The notes under the pieces are model-generated. The model was not told the DNA's origin and did not search any database. It saw only the letters and a program-made list of their open reading frames with translations. Below are positions 32,586-40,622 of a stretch of 64,000 nucleotides of DNA, in pieces (the first letter of the stretch is position 1; the number at the start of each line of letters is the position of its first letter). The position numbers and the translations under genes were made by a program. Origin of the DNA: DASRHY01 sp035650275 (GTDB lineage Bacteria; Actinomycetota; Actinomycetes; Propionibacteriales; Kribbellaceae); the NCBI GenBank assembly GCA_035650275.1, contig DASRHY010000227.1, positions 41,907 to 105,906 on the forward strand, in the 5' to 3' direction.

Positions 32586-33041
32586 ATGCGGACCGCGTTC
32601 ATGCGTCAAGCGATCGCGCTGGGCCTGCACGGAATGCGGATCGGGGAGGGCGGGCCGTTCGGTGCAGTCGTCGTGAAGCGCGGCCGGGTGTTCGCCGCCG
32701 GCTGGAACCGGGTTCTCGCCACCCACGACCCGACCGCACATGCCGGCATCGTCGCGATCCGGCGCGCCTGTGAGCGGCTCGGCAGCAGCGCTCTGACCGA
32801 CTGTGACGTTTACACCAGCGCCGAGCCGTGCCCCATGTGCCTCGGCGCCGTCTACTGGGCCAGGCCGCGAGCGCTGTACTACGCCAGCAGCAAGGCGGAT
32901 GCCGCCTCGATCGGTTTCGACGACTCCTTCATCATGTCCGAGTTGCAGGTACCGCACGAGGACCGTTCGATCCCGTTCATCCGGCTCGTCGTCGACGACG
33001 CCACCGACGGCCTCCGCGAATGGACCCGCCTCAAGGGCTGA
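32586..33041 (+). CDS. Guanine-deaminase-like cytidine deaminase fold, catalytic Glu replaced (151 aa)
   Basis: SAEPCPMCLGAVYWARPRALYYA (PCxxC zinc ligands) and the GFDDSFIMSEL tail match bacterial guanine deaminases such as GuaD. The first zinc/catalytic motif, however, reads TAHAGIVAIRRA: the proton-shuttling Glu of HAE is Gly (codon GGC, two changes from GAG). The histidine and both cysteines remain, so it may still bind zinc but not catalyse in the normal way. GGGGGAGG lies upstream of ATG 32586. It diverges from glyA. Confidence 0.8.
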   Translation: MRTAFMRQAIALGLHGMRIGEGGPFGAVVVKRGRVFAAGWNRVLATHDPTAHAGIVAIRRACERLGSSALTDCDVYTSAEPCPMCLGAVYWARPRALYYASSKADAASIGFDDSFIMSELQVPHEDRSIPFIRLVVDDATDGLREWTRLKG

Positions 33042-33052
33042 TTGGGTCCCCG

Positions 33053-34681
33053 TCAGCCCGTAGGGAGGGCACGAGACACGAGGGCTTCGGTAGGGGTGTT
33101 GTGGGGGAGCGTGCCGAAGACGCCGGACCAGTCGGCGGCTACGCGGCTGGCGATGAAGGCGTCGGCGACCTCGGCGGGGGAGTGCCGCAGCAGCAGGGCG
33201 GCTTGGAGGCAGACGGCCATCCGCGCGGCGATCCGCCGGGCCCGGGACTCGGCGTCGCTGAGGTCCGCGAGCGAGGTGAGGACATCGGTGACGGCCGCGT
33301 CGAGCCGCGGGTCCTCGCCGCGCACGGTGCCGACCTCGGTCAGCCATGCGTCCAGCGCGGCCGGCTCCCTGCTCAGCGCCCGGAGCACGTCGAGCGCGTT
33401 GACGTTGCCGGAGCCCTCCCAGATCGAGTTCAGCGGTGACTCGCGGTAGATCAGCGGCAGGCCGGACTCCTCGACGTACCCGTTGCCGCCGAGGCACTCG
33501 AGCGCCTCGGCCACCATCATCGGGGTCCGCTTACAGACCCAGAACTTCGCCAGCGGCAGGGCGATCCGGCGCAACGCGTCCTCGTGCTCGTTGCCTGCGG
33601 CATCGACCGCGGCGGCGAGCCGGACTGCCAGCACGGTAGCGGCCTCGGACTCGACCGCGAGGTCGGCGAGCACACCGCGCATCGCGGGCTTGTCGCGCAG
33701 CAGGTCGCCGAACGCGCGCCGGTGGCTGGTGTGCCAGACCGCCTCGACCAGCGCACGGCGCATCAGGCCGGACGAGCCGAGCACACAGTCCAGCCGCGTG
33801 GCGGCGACCATCTCGATGATCGTCGGTACCCCGCGTCCCTCGTCGCCGAGCCGGTACCCGACGGTGCCGTGGAACTCGACCTCGCTGGACGCGTTCGACC
33901 GGTTGCCGAGCTTGTCCTTCAGCCGCTGCAGGGCGAACGCGTTCCGGGTGCCGTCCTCCAGCACCCGCGGGACGACGAAGCAGCTCAGCCCCTCGGGCGC
34001 CTGCGCCAGCACCAGGAACACGTCGGCCTGCGGAGCCGAGCAGAACCACTTGTGCCCGTCGAGCAGGTAGTGGTCGCCGGCCGGGGTCGCGGTGGTGCGG
34101 TTGGCGCGGACGTCGGAACCGCCCTGCTTCTCGGTCATCCCCATCCCCGCCAGACAGCCCGACTTGTCACCGGGCGCAGCGCGGCGCGCGTCGTACGACG
34201 TGCTGGCGAGCCGCGGCTCCCACAGGTCAGCGAGCGCCTTGTCGGTGCGCAGGGCCGGCACCGCGGCGTACGTCATCGAGATCGGGCAGCCGTGCCCGGG
34301 CTCGACCTGGCTCCACAGGTAGAAGCCGGCGGCCCGGGTGACGTGCGGTGCGGGTTCGGTGCTGGTCCACGGTGCCGCCTGCAGGCCGAAGTCGACGGCG
34401 TGCCCGAGCAGCCAGTGCCAGGACGGGTGGAAGTCGACCTCGTCGATCCGGTTGCCGTACCGGTCGTGGGTGCGCAGCGCGGGAGGGTTCTGGTTGGCGA
34501 CCAGCGCGTGGTCGAGCGCCTCGCGGGTGCCGCCCAGGGCGCCGATGCTCTCCAGCCGGGCGGACCGCGGGCCCGCGTCGTGCCGCTGCACGGCCTCGGT
34601 CAGCGCGAGGTCGGTGCTGAAGAGGTTCACTCCGTCCAGCGGCGGCGCCTGGTTGGTGACGGCGAAAGGTGACTCAGGCAT
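33053..34681 (-). CDS. Acyl-CoA dehydrogenase, AidB-like (542 aa)
   Basis: The sequence PISMTYAAVPALRTDKALADLWEP and GCLAGMGMTEKQGGSDVRAN is the AidB-type FAD pocket. HKWFCSAPQADVFLVLAQAP and EALECLGGNGYVEESGLPLIYRESPLNSIWEGSGNV near residues 415-450 are the family's C-terminal signatures. AidB proteins are flavoproteins related to isovaleryl-CoA dehydrogenases and in E. coli are induced by alkylation. The natural substrate is unclear. It is transcribed alone, convergent with the deaminase gene. Confidence 0.85.
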   Translation of the reverse strand: MPESPFAVTNQAPPLDGVNLFSTDLALTEAVQRHDAGPRSARLESIGALGGTREALDHALVANQNPPALRTHDRYGNRIDEVDFHPSWHWLLGHAVDFGLQAAPWTSTEPAPHVTRAAGFYLWSQVEPGHGCPISMTYAAVPALRTDKALADLWEPRLASTSYDARRAAPGDKSGCLAGMGMTEKQGGSDVRANRTTATPAGDHYLLDGHKWFCSAPQADVFLVLAQAPEGLSCFVVPRVLEDGTRNAFALQRLKDKLGNRSNASSEVEFHGTVGYRLGDEGRGVPTIIEMVAATRLDCVLGSSGLMRRALVEAVWHTSHRRAFGDLLRDKPAMRGVLADLAVESEAATVLAVRLAAAVDAAGNEHEDALRRIALPLAKFWVCKRTPMMVAEALECLGGNGYVEESGLPLIYRESPLNSIWEGSGNVNALDVLRALSREPAALDAWLTEVGTVRGEDPRLDAAVTDVLTSLADLSDAESRARRIAARMAVCLQAALLLRHSPAEVADAFIASRVAADWSGVFGTLPHNTPTEALVSRALPTG

Positions 34682-34906
34682 GCAGAACCCTCAAGATGCT
34701 CGATGGGCGCGTCCGGCTACAGGTTACCGATCGGTTATCACCGTAATCAGTTCGTGACCATCGATCACGTAGCGTCGCGCCACTTTCTAACGATAGATCG
34801 GGCGTGTGACGGCGGGAGAAAACGTCGGATCGCTGCAGCGCAAGGGGTTTCGGTTCACTGGTGACGGTGTGCTTCGTGGCCCGCCGGTGCTGCCGTCACC
34901 GTGCGT
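34682..34906. other. Intergenic region with promoter-like dyad and stem-loop
   Basis: CGTGA (34753-34757) and TCACG (34765-34769) form a short dyad upstream of the acyl-CoA dehydrogenase. GGTGACGG (34860-34867) and CCGTCACC (34893-34900) form an 8-bp stem just before the tRNA-like element. I see no gene. Confidence 0.4.
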
Positions 34907-34960
34907 GGGGGTGCGCCGGGGCAGGTCGGCGACGTACGGGTTCGACTCCCGTCACCCCCG
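34907..34960 (+). pseudogene. tRNA-like remnant lacking the anticodon arm
   Basis: GGGGGTG (34907-34913) pairs with CACCCCC (34953-34959) as a 7-bp acceptor stem. ACGGG-TTCGACT-CCCGT makes a textbook T-arm with a 7-nt loop. A CCG/CGG pair with a Gly-rich loop could be a D-arm. About 17-20 nt are missing where the anticodon arm should be. It could be a decayed tRNA, an attachment-site scar or a tRNA-mimicking leader of the next gene. Confidence 0.4.
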
Positions 34961-35001
34961 CTCGCTTCGCCAACGAGGGCGGGCACAAGGGAGGGGACGA
35001 C

Positions 35002-35979
35002 ATGTCGAAGCACAAGGGCCGGATCGGGGCCGTGTCGGTGCTGGCCGTCGCGAGCCTGCTCGCGCTGGGTGGGGCGACCGTCGGCGCGAACGCCGCGGGA
35101 AACCCGTCCATCCCGGACGGTTCGGTCACGGGGGCCGACGTCCAGGACGGGTCGCTCTACCAGAGCGACATCAACGCCGCGGTGGTCGATCTGCTGCGGA
35201 CCCCGAAGGCGGACACCGTCTCGTCGTGGAACGTCAAGGACGGCGGGCTCTATTTGCAGGACTTCCACTCGTCGGCCAAGGCGGGGCTCAAGGGGGAGAA
35301 GGGCGACACCGGCGCCACGGGCGCGACCGGAGCGCAGGGCCTGAAGGGTGACAAGGGCGACCCGGGCGAGACCTACACGGGCGCGAACTGGGGCACCGTG
35401 CACCGCAATGTGATGGGCGCGGCGGACGCGGAGCTCGGCGCCACCTCGACGAAGCCGCCGCTCGGGATCGGCGCGCTCAACCTGCACACCGCCTCGGGTG
35501 CGGACAAGGTCGCCTTCGGCAACGAGGTGGACTTCGCCGGCATCAAGCTGTACGAGATCGGCAGCGTCGGGTACAGCGTCTACACCACCGGCGAGAACAA
35601 CGCCCTCGGGAACAACATGCCGTCGTTCGTCTTCGAGATCGACCCGAACCTGGTGTCGATGCCGTCCGTGAACTACACCTCGCTGGTGTACACGCCGAGC
35701 AACACCGCCTCGAACGCGTGGACCGCGATCGACGCCCGGGGCGACACCGCCAAGCACTGGGGCCTGACCGGTACGGCGTTCGACGGCACGCCGTGCAGCA
35801 TCAACGGCAGCCGCTGCACCTGGGACGAGGTGCTGAACTACCTGGATGACACCGGCGACGACGCCACGATCCTGACCGCGCAGATCAGCAAGGGTCGCGA
35901 CTACGCCTTCTCGGGCGCCGTCGACGCGCTGAAGATCAACGCCGAGACGTACGACTTCGAGCCGCTCGGCGTCAAGTAG
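35002..35979 (+). CDS. Secreted protein with collagen-like repeats (325 aa)
   Basis: A signal peptide (MSKHKGRIGAVSVLAVASLLALGGATVGANA) is followed by a short domain with PSIPDGSVTGADVQDGSL, then a run of Gly-x-y triplets (GLKGEKGDTGATGATG and more, about 92-125). A roughly 200-residue C-terminal domain follows that has two Cys (CSINGSRC). Collagen-like tails let bacterial surface proteins trimerise. The C-terminal domain is unknown. ATG 35002 has GGGAGGGG upstream. The tRNA-like remnant lies 42 bp upstream. Confidence 0.75.
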   Translation: MSKHKGRIGAVSVLAVASLLALGGATVGANAAGNPSIPDGSVTGADVQDGSLYQSDINAAVVDLLRTPKADTVSSWNVKDGGLYLQDFHSSAKAGLKGEKGDTGATGATGAQGLKGDKGDPGETYTGANWGTVHRNVMGAADAELGATSTKPPLGIGALNLHTASGADKVAFGNEVDFAGIKLYEIGSVGYSVYTTGENNALGNNMPSFVFEIDPNLVSMPSVNYTSLVYTPSNTASNAWTAIDARGDTAKHWGLTGTAFDGTPCSINGSRCTWDEVLNYLDDTGDDATILTAQISKGRDYAFSGAVDALKINAETYDFEPLGVK

Positions 35980-36096
35980 AGGCTCGGTTCCCCAGGCGCG
36001 CGGGTCACAGTTCAACGGGGGCTGTGACCCGCGCGCCGGAGCGCGCCGGGAGGTCTGTTGCCCCTAACCCGGCCGCGGGGTCGCTACGGTAAACGC

Positions 36097-37257
36097 ATGG
36101 CGCGTGCTGAACCCGCTGCGGGCACCTGGCGACAGGGCCTGCTCAGGCGTGTCCGACGGGTCCCGAGAGTGATCTGGCAGCTACTCACGCAGACCGTCGG
36201 CACCTGCCTCCGCTACCGGGTCACCGGGCTGGCCGCCGAGGGAGCCTTCTTCGCGATCCTGTCGCTGCCGCCGCTGATCTTCGGGCTGGCCGGCAGCATC
36301 GGGTACCTGGCGCGGCAGTTCGACGTCGAGACCATCGACGAGATGAAGGACCAGATCATCGAGCTGGCCGGCCGGGGGTTGACCGCCGACTCGGTGACCG
36401 CGGTGATCGAGCCGACTCTGAACGACGTGCTGAACGGCGGCGGCCGGCTCGAGGTGGTCTCGATCGGTTTCGTGATCGCACTGTGGTCCGGTAGCCGCGC
36501 GCTGAACGTCTTCGTCGACACCATCACGATCATGTATGGGATGGGCGGCAGGCGCGGCATCATCAAGACCCGCGCGCTGTCGTTCACGCTGTACTGCGTC
36601 GCGCTGCTGATCGGCGTCGTGGTGCTGCCGCTGGTGCTCGCCGGGCCGTCCGCGGTCAACCGGGTGCTGCCGCCGGAGCTCGACGGGCTGAACCAGCTCT
36701 ACTGGCCGATCGTGATCGTGCTGTCGACCGGCTTCCTGAATACGCTGTACCACCTGTCCGTCCCGGTCCGCACGCCGTGGATCTCCGACCTGCCCGGCGC
36801 GTTCCTCGCCCTGTCGGTGTGGATCCTGGGCAGCTTCGTGCTGCGCTGGACGCTGCAGACCACGGTCGGCGGTACGTCGATCTACGGGCCACTGGCAGCA
36901 CCTATCGCCGTACTGCTGTGGCTGTACCTGACCGCGATCGCGGTCCTCATCGGGGCGGCGCTGAACGCGGTGATGGACCGGATGTGGCCGCACCGGCCCC
37001 GCAGCACACTCATCGAGCCCGCCGCGCAGGCCGAGCAGATCTCACGGATCGACGCGGACGGCGAACAGCTGAGCACACCTGAGGCTGAGGAGCCGCCGAA
37101 GCAGGAACCGGCCGAGCTGCCGGCCGAGCAGCAGGAGAAACAGCAGGAGAAGCAGCCGGATCCGACCGGCCCGGCAGCCCCGCAGGCGGAGGTCTCGGAG
37201 GACGGCTCGCGGCGGAGAAAATCCCGTGCGCGGCCGAAGAGCGGCAACGTAGCCTGA
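36097..37257 (+). CDS. YihY/BrkB-family membrane protein (386 aa)
   Basis: Six hydrophobic helices (about 40-300) contain the YihY pattern TGLAAEGAFFAILSLPPLIFGLAGSIGYL and the GGTSIYGPLAAPIAVLLWLYLTAIAVLIGAALNA segment. The family was once called ribonuclease BN but is now regarded as a membrane transporter or virulence factor of unknown activity. A 75-residue C-terminal tail is rich in Glu, Gln, Pro and ends in a Lys/Arg cluster. TACGGT ends 6 nt before ATG 36097, so the mRNA is probably leaderless. Confidence 0.85.
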   Translation: MARAEPAAGTWRQGLLRRVRRVPRVIWQLLTQTVGTCLRYRVTGLAAEGAFFAILSLPPLIFGLAGSIGYLARQFDVETIDEMKDQIIELAGRGLTADSVTAVIEPTLNDVLNGGGRLEVVSIGFVIALWSGSRALNVFVDTITIMYGMGGRRGIIKTRALSFTLYCVALLIGVVVLPLVLAGPSAVNRVLPPELDGLNQLYWPIVIVLSTGFLNTLYHLSVPVRTPWISDLPGAFLALSVWILGSFVLRWTLQTTVGGTSIYGPLAAPIAVLLWLYLTAIAVLIGAALNAVMDRMWPHRPRSTLIEPAAQAEQISRIDADGEQLSTPEAEEPPKQEPAELPAEQQEKQQEKQPDPTGPAAPQAEVSEDGSRRRKSRARPKSGNVA

Positions 37258-37329
37258 CAGCGCACTGCAGATGCGACGCTCGCCCGCCGCACCCCGGCGG
37301 GCCCGAAACCGAAGGGAGATGAGTGTGCC

Positions 37330-37389
37330 ATGACCAGAGATCCGGTCACCCGGACCGACATCTCCCGCTCCAGCCGTTCGCTGCTCTGA
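37330..37389 (+). CDS. Candidate small ORF upstream of rsgA (19 aa)
   Basis: MTRDPVTRTDISRSSRSLL and a stop. GAAGGGAG lies about 15 nt upstream, with a four-codon ORF (MSVP) between. The frame ends 35 nt before the rsgA start. Short upstream ORFs can tune the next gene, but no conservation can be tested here. Confidence 0.35.
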   Translation: MTRDPVTRTDISRSSRSLL

Positions 37390-37423
37390 TGCGCTGCGAC
37401 CGGCCTCCCGAAAGGTTCGTCGC

Positions 37424-38467
37424 ATGTCAACCACGATGCAGTCCCTCGGCCTCACGGCCGAGATCAGCGCAGCTCTCGAGCCGTCCAGCGGCCTGATTCC
37501 CGGCAGGGTCAGCCGGGTCGACAAAGGTCTGTGCACGGTCCTCACCGCGAAGGGTCCGCTGCGCGCGTCCTGGTCCGGCCGGCTGCTCGCCGAGATCGCC
37601 AAGGACGCGCTGGCCGTCCCGTGCACGGGGGACTGGGTGGCCGTCTGCCAGTGGCCGGACGATCCCGTGACGGTCGAGCTGGTCGCGCCGCGGCGTACCG
37701 CGATCGTGCGGGCCGAGGTGAGCGGTACGTCGCGCGGGCAGCTGCTCGCCGCCAACGTCGACGTGGCCGCTGTTGTGGCCGGGCTGCACCCGGAGCCGAA
37801 CCTGGGCCGGATCGAACGGTTCCTGGCACTGGCCTGGGACAGCGGCGCCGACCCGGTCGTCGTGCTCACCAAGGCCGACCTGGTGCCGGACGCGGACGCG
37901 CTCGCCGAGGACGTCGCGGCCGCCTCCCCGGGCGCACGGGTGCTGGTCTGCAGTACCGTCTCCGGCCGCGGGCTGGACGACGTCCGCGCACTGCTGGCCG
38001 GCGACAAGACGATGGCGCTGCTCGGCGCCAGCGGGGCCGGCAAGTCGACCCTGATCAACGAGCTGGCCGGTGCCGAGGTGCTCACGGTGCAGGCGCTCCG
38101 CGACGACGGCAAGGGCCGGCACACCTCGGTACGGCGCGAGCTGATCCCGCTACCCGGTGGTGGGGTCGTGATCGACACGCCGGGACTGCGCGGCGTCGGC
38201 CTGCAGGACGCCGGTGCCGGGCTGGAGGCGGTGTTCGCCGACGTCCAGGCTCTCGCCGAGCAGTGCAGGTTCGCGGACTGCGCGCACGACACCGAACCCG
38301 GCTGCGCGGTGCGCGCGGCGCTGGAGGACGGATCGCTGCCGGCACGGCGGTACGAGTCCTGGCTGAAGCTGCAGCGCGAGGCGGCCTGGATGGCGCGCCG
38401 GGCGGACGCGCGGCAGCGGGCCGAGGTCAAGAAGGAGCTGAAGCGGCGGTCCAGGTCCCAGCACTGA
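37424..38467 (+). CDS. rsgA: Small-subunit ribosome biogenesis GTPase (347 aa)
   Basis: This is a circularly permuted GTPase: the G4 motif TKAD (about 148) comes before G1 GASGAGKST (about 205) and G3 DTPG (about 255). An N-terminal OB fold (about 20-100) and a C-terminal zinc knuckle (CRFADCAHDTEPGC) complete the RsgA layout. It checks late 30S maturation. The Lys/Arg-rich tail would touch rRNA. ATG 37424 follows GAAAGG at a rather short spacing. Confidence 0.95.
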   Translation: MSTTMQSLGLTAEISAALEPSSGLIPGRVSRVDKGLCTVLTAKGPLRASWSGRLLAEIAKDALAVPCTGDWVAVCQWPDDPVTVELVAPRRTAIVRAEVSGTSRGQLLAANVDVAAVVAGLHPEPNLGRIERFLALAWDSGADPVVVLTKADLVPDADALAEDVAAASPGARVLVCSTVSGRGLDDVRALLAGDKTMALLGASGAGKSTLINELAGAEVLTVQALRDDGKGRHTSVRRELIPLPGGGVVIDTPGLRGVGLQDAGAGLEAVFADVQALAEQCRFADCAHDTEPGCAVRAALEDGSLPARRYESWLKLQREAAWMARRADARQRAEVKKELKRRSRSQH

Positions 38468-38469
38468 CG

Positions 38470-39207
38470 CTACGGCGGCGGCAGCAGCACGCCGAACCCG
38501 GACACCGCGAGCCGCAGCAGCACCTGGCCCGGCTCCAGCAGGTCGGCGATCTTCGCGGCGCTCAGCAGCTCCAGCTCGGCCAGTCGCAGCTCGTACGACG
38601 CGGTGCCGGCCTGCCGCGCTCGTTGCAGCTCGGCCGTGTTGTGCCAGACCTTGCGCCGGGCCTCGCGCAGGAAGCGCCGCGACGACAGCCGGTTCAGCGG
38701 GGTGAGCACCCGGTCCAGCAGGTTCTTGCCGCCGGCAACGGTCAGCTCTTCGTCCTCGGCGCCGACCCGCCCGGCGAGGATGGTGTCGATCCGCTCGTGG
38801 TCGCGCCGGCGCCGGTCGAGCAGCGCCGGGTCCGCGAACTCGGCGTCGTCGATCACCGCGAGCAGCGCCTGCGGCAGGTCGTAGTTCACGTGCGCGTTGA
38901 TCCCGAGCAGCACGTGCCGCAGCGGGGGCAGCTCCGGCGGGGCATCGAACGCCAGTCGCCACGGACGCGATGCCCGGGCCGGCGGTCCGGCGACGTCCGC
39001 GTCGTGCGCCTGCAGGTACAGCTCGGCGAACGCCACGTCCCAGACCTCCACCCACTCCGGGTCTTCGAACCGGGCTTCCTCGATGCCGTTGCCGACAGCA
39101 ACCGTCGTGCGCAGGTAGGTGCTGAGGAAGATGCGCCGGTGCTCCAGCTCCTCGGGCAGGTCGTCGAGCCGGTGCTGCAGCTGCTTCACGACGTGGTCGA
39201 TGGTCAT
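38470..39207 (-). CDS. DUF5995-type conserved protein (245 aa)
   Basis: An all-helical soluble protein: MTIDHVVKQLQHRLDDLPEELEHRRIFLSTYLRTTVAVGNGI, with HVLLGINAHVNYDLPQALL (about 120) as the most conserved-looking segment. These residues fit the actinobacterial DUF5995 family, whose function is not known. ATG 39207 is 11 bp from the divergent gene's first possible start. It converges with rsgA, with only 2 bp between the stops. Confidence 0.7.
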   Translation of the reverse strand: MTIDHVVKQLQHRLDDLPEELEHRRIFLSTYLRTTVAVGNGIEEARFEDPEWVEVWDVAFAELYLQAHDADVAGPPARASRPWRLAFDAPPELPPLRHVLLGINAHVNYDLPQALLAVIDDAEFADPALLDRRRRDHERIDTILAGRVGAEDEELTVAGGKNLLDRVLTPLNRLSSRRFLREARRKVWHNTAELQRARQAGTASYELRLAELELLSAAKIADLLEPGQVLLRLAVSGFGVLLPPP

Positions 39208-39278
39208 CGGGCGCCTCCATGCAGCGGGTGACACCGGCAGGTGCCGTCCGGCACCCTGGGACCGAGGGGGTGGTGCCC

Positions 39279-39863
39279 GTGGCCGGACCGCGGCTGTTCG
39301 ACCCGGTGCTGGTCGGTAACCGGGAGGCCGACGGCTGGGCGGCGTACTACCGGCACGAGTGGCCCCGGTTTCTCGTCGCGGCGGTCGGGATGGTGTCCGC
39401 GGGCTTCGGGATGGACCGGCGCCGGACGCTGGCCGGGGCCTGGTACGTGCTCCGCGCGAACCAGCTGTGGTCGCCGTACCCGGACAACCAGCCGGACGGC
39501 GCCCGGGCGTACATGCGCCTGTTCTACGCCCTGGTCGCGAACCACGACGGGCTGCGGCTCGACCCGGCCCGGGCCGCGCGGCTGGAGGTGGAGTGGTGGC
39601 GGATCCACCGCGAGCGCCAGCACGACGACACGGTATCGCGGGACTCGCTGGTCGACGCGCTGGTCGAGCTCTACGGGTACGTGTACACCGCTGACCCCGC
39701 GGCGATCCGCCCGGCGGCCGAGCACCGGGTGAACGCGATGGACCTGTCCGACCGCTGGGTCGCGGCCGGCCGTGACCGGGCCCACCCGCTGCTCGCGGCC
39801 GAGCGGCGCGCCCTCGTCGCGTCGTACGCCGCGCTGCGCCGCGTGGTCGAGCACGTTCCCTGA
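39279..39863 (+). CDS. Conserved actinobacterial hypothetical protein (194 aa)
   Basis: LFDPVLVGNREADGWAAYYRHEW, GAWYVLRANQLWSPYPDNQPDGARAYMRLFYALV and the AEHRVNAMDLSDRWVAAG segment recur in actinomycete proteins I remember only as hypothetical. It looks helical and soluble, with many Trp, Tyr and His. GTG 39279 has GAGGGGG 8 nt upstream. An earlier ATG at 39219 would add 20 residues overlapping the divergent gene's leader. Confidence 0.65.
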   Translation: MAGPRLFDPVLVGNREADGWAAYYRHEWPRFLVAAVGMVSAGFGMDRRRTLAGAWYVLRANQLWSPYPDNQPDGARAYMRLFYALVANHDGLRLDPARAARLEVEWWRIHRERQHDDTVSRDSLVDALVELYGYVYTADPAAIRPAAEHRVNAMDLSDRWVAAGRDRAHPLLAAERRALVASYAALRRVVEHVP

Positions 39864-39959
39864 GCCGCACCCCATCGGCTGCCACCCCCCTTCAGACACG
39901 ATCGGGCCGCCGCACCCGCGGGTCAAGTGGCCGCCGATGTTCCGGCAGACTGGCGGCCG

Positions 39960-40622
39960 ATGCGTGTCTGGTATGTGCCGTACGGGTCGAACCTGAGCCT
40001 GGCCAGGTTCCGCTGCTACCTGGCCGGCGGCCGGCCCGACGGCGGTGCCCGGCTGTACGACGGCTGCCGGGACACCCGCGAGCCGGACGCGGTGCGCGCG
40101 GTGGAGCTTCACGGCCGGATCTACTTCGCCGGCCGGTCCCGGGTCTGGGGCGGCGGGATGGCGTTCTACGACCCGGACGCGGACCGGACGGTCGCGGCTC
40201 GCGCCTACCTGCTGACCGCCGGCCAGCTGAGTGATGTGATCGCGCAGGAGGCCCGGCGCCCGACCGGCACCGACCTCGACCTGGACCGGCTCGGTCCGGG
40301 GGAGTGGCTGCCGGTCGAGACCGAGCACTACCGGCGCGTGCTGCACGTCGGAACGCTTGATGGCTTCGCGATGATGACGCTCACGTCGGCGACGCATGGC
40401 CCGGAGGACTGGAGGCCGCCGGCTGCGGCGTACCTGCGGACGATCGGGACCGGTCTGCGCGAGGCGCACGGGTGGAGCCCCGAGCGCGCCGGTCGCTACC
40501 TCGCCGCCGCGCCCGGCGCCCGGGACACCTGGACGGCCGAGCGAGTCGCCGCCGTGCTCGCCGGGGTCAGCCCGGTTGCCCCGAATCGGCCGGTTGCTCC
40601 GGATCGACCAGCTGCTCGGTGA
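39960..40622 (+). CDS. Gamma-glutamylcyclotransferase-fold protein (220 aa)
   Basis: MRVWYVPYGSNLSLARFRCYLAGG opens with the YGSNL signature of the GGCT fold (beta strand followed by a pyroglutamate-forming loop). Homologues in actinomycetes are sometimes misnamed histone deacetylase. The cyclotransferase acidic residue cannot be assigned surely. ATG 39960 is the start that yields the motif at residue 8. Its 3' end overlaps the convergent amidase gene by 56 bp. Confidence 0.65.
   Translation: MRVWYVPYGSNLSLARFRCYLAGGRPDGGARLYDGCRDTREPDAVRAVELHGRIYFAGRSRVWGGGMAFYDPDADRTVAARAYLLTAGQLSDVIAQEARRPTGTDLDLDRLGPGEWLPVETEHYRRVLHVGTLDGFAMMTLTSATHGPEDWRPPAAAYLRTIGTGLREAHGWSPERAGRYLAAAPGARDTWTAERVAAVLAGVSPVAPNRPVAPDRPAAR

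Noticed and set aside
34907..34960. tmRNA or complete tRNA
   Set aside because: The acceptor and T-arms fit, but no anticodon arm or tmRNA-specific tag sequence can be found within range, so only a remnant is claimed.
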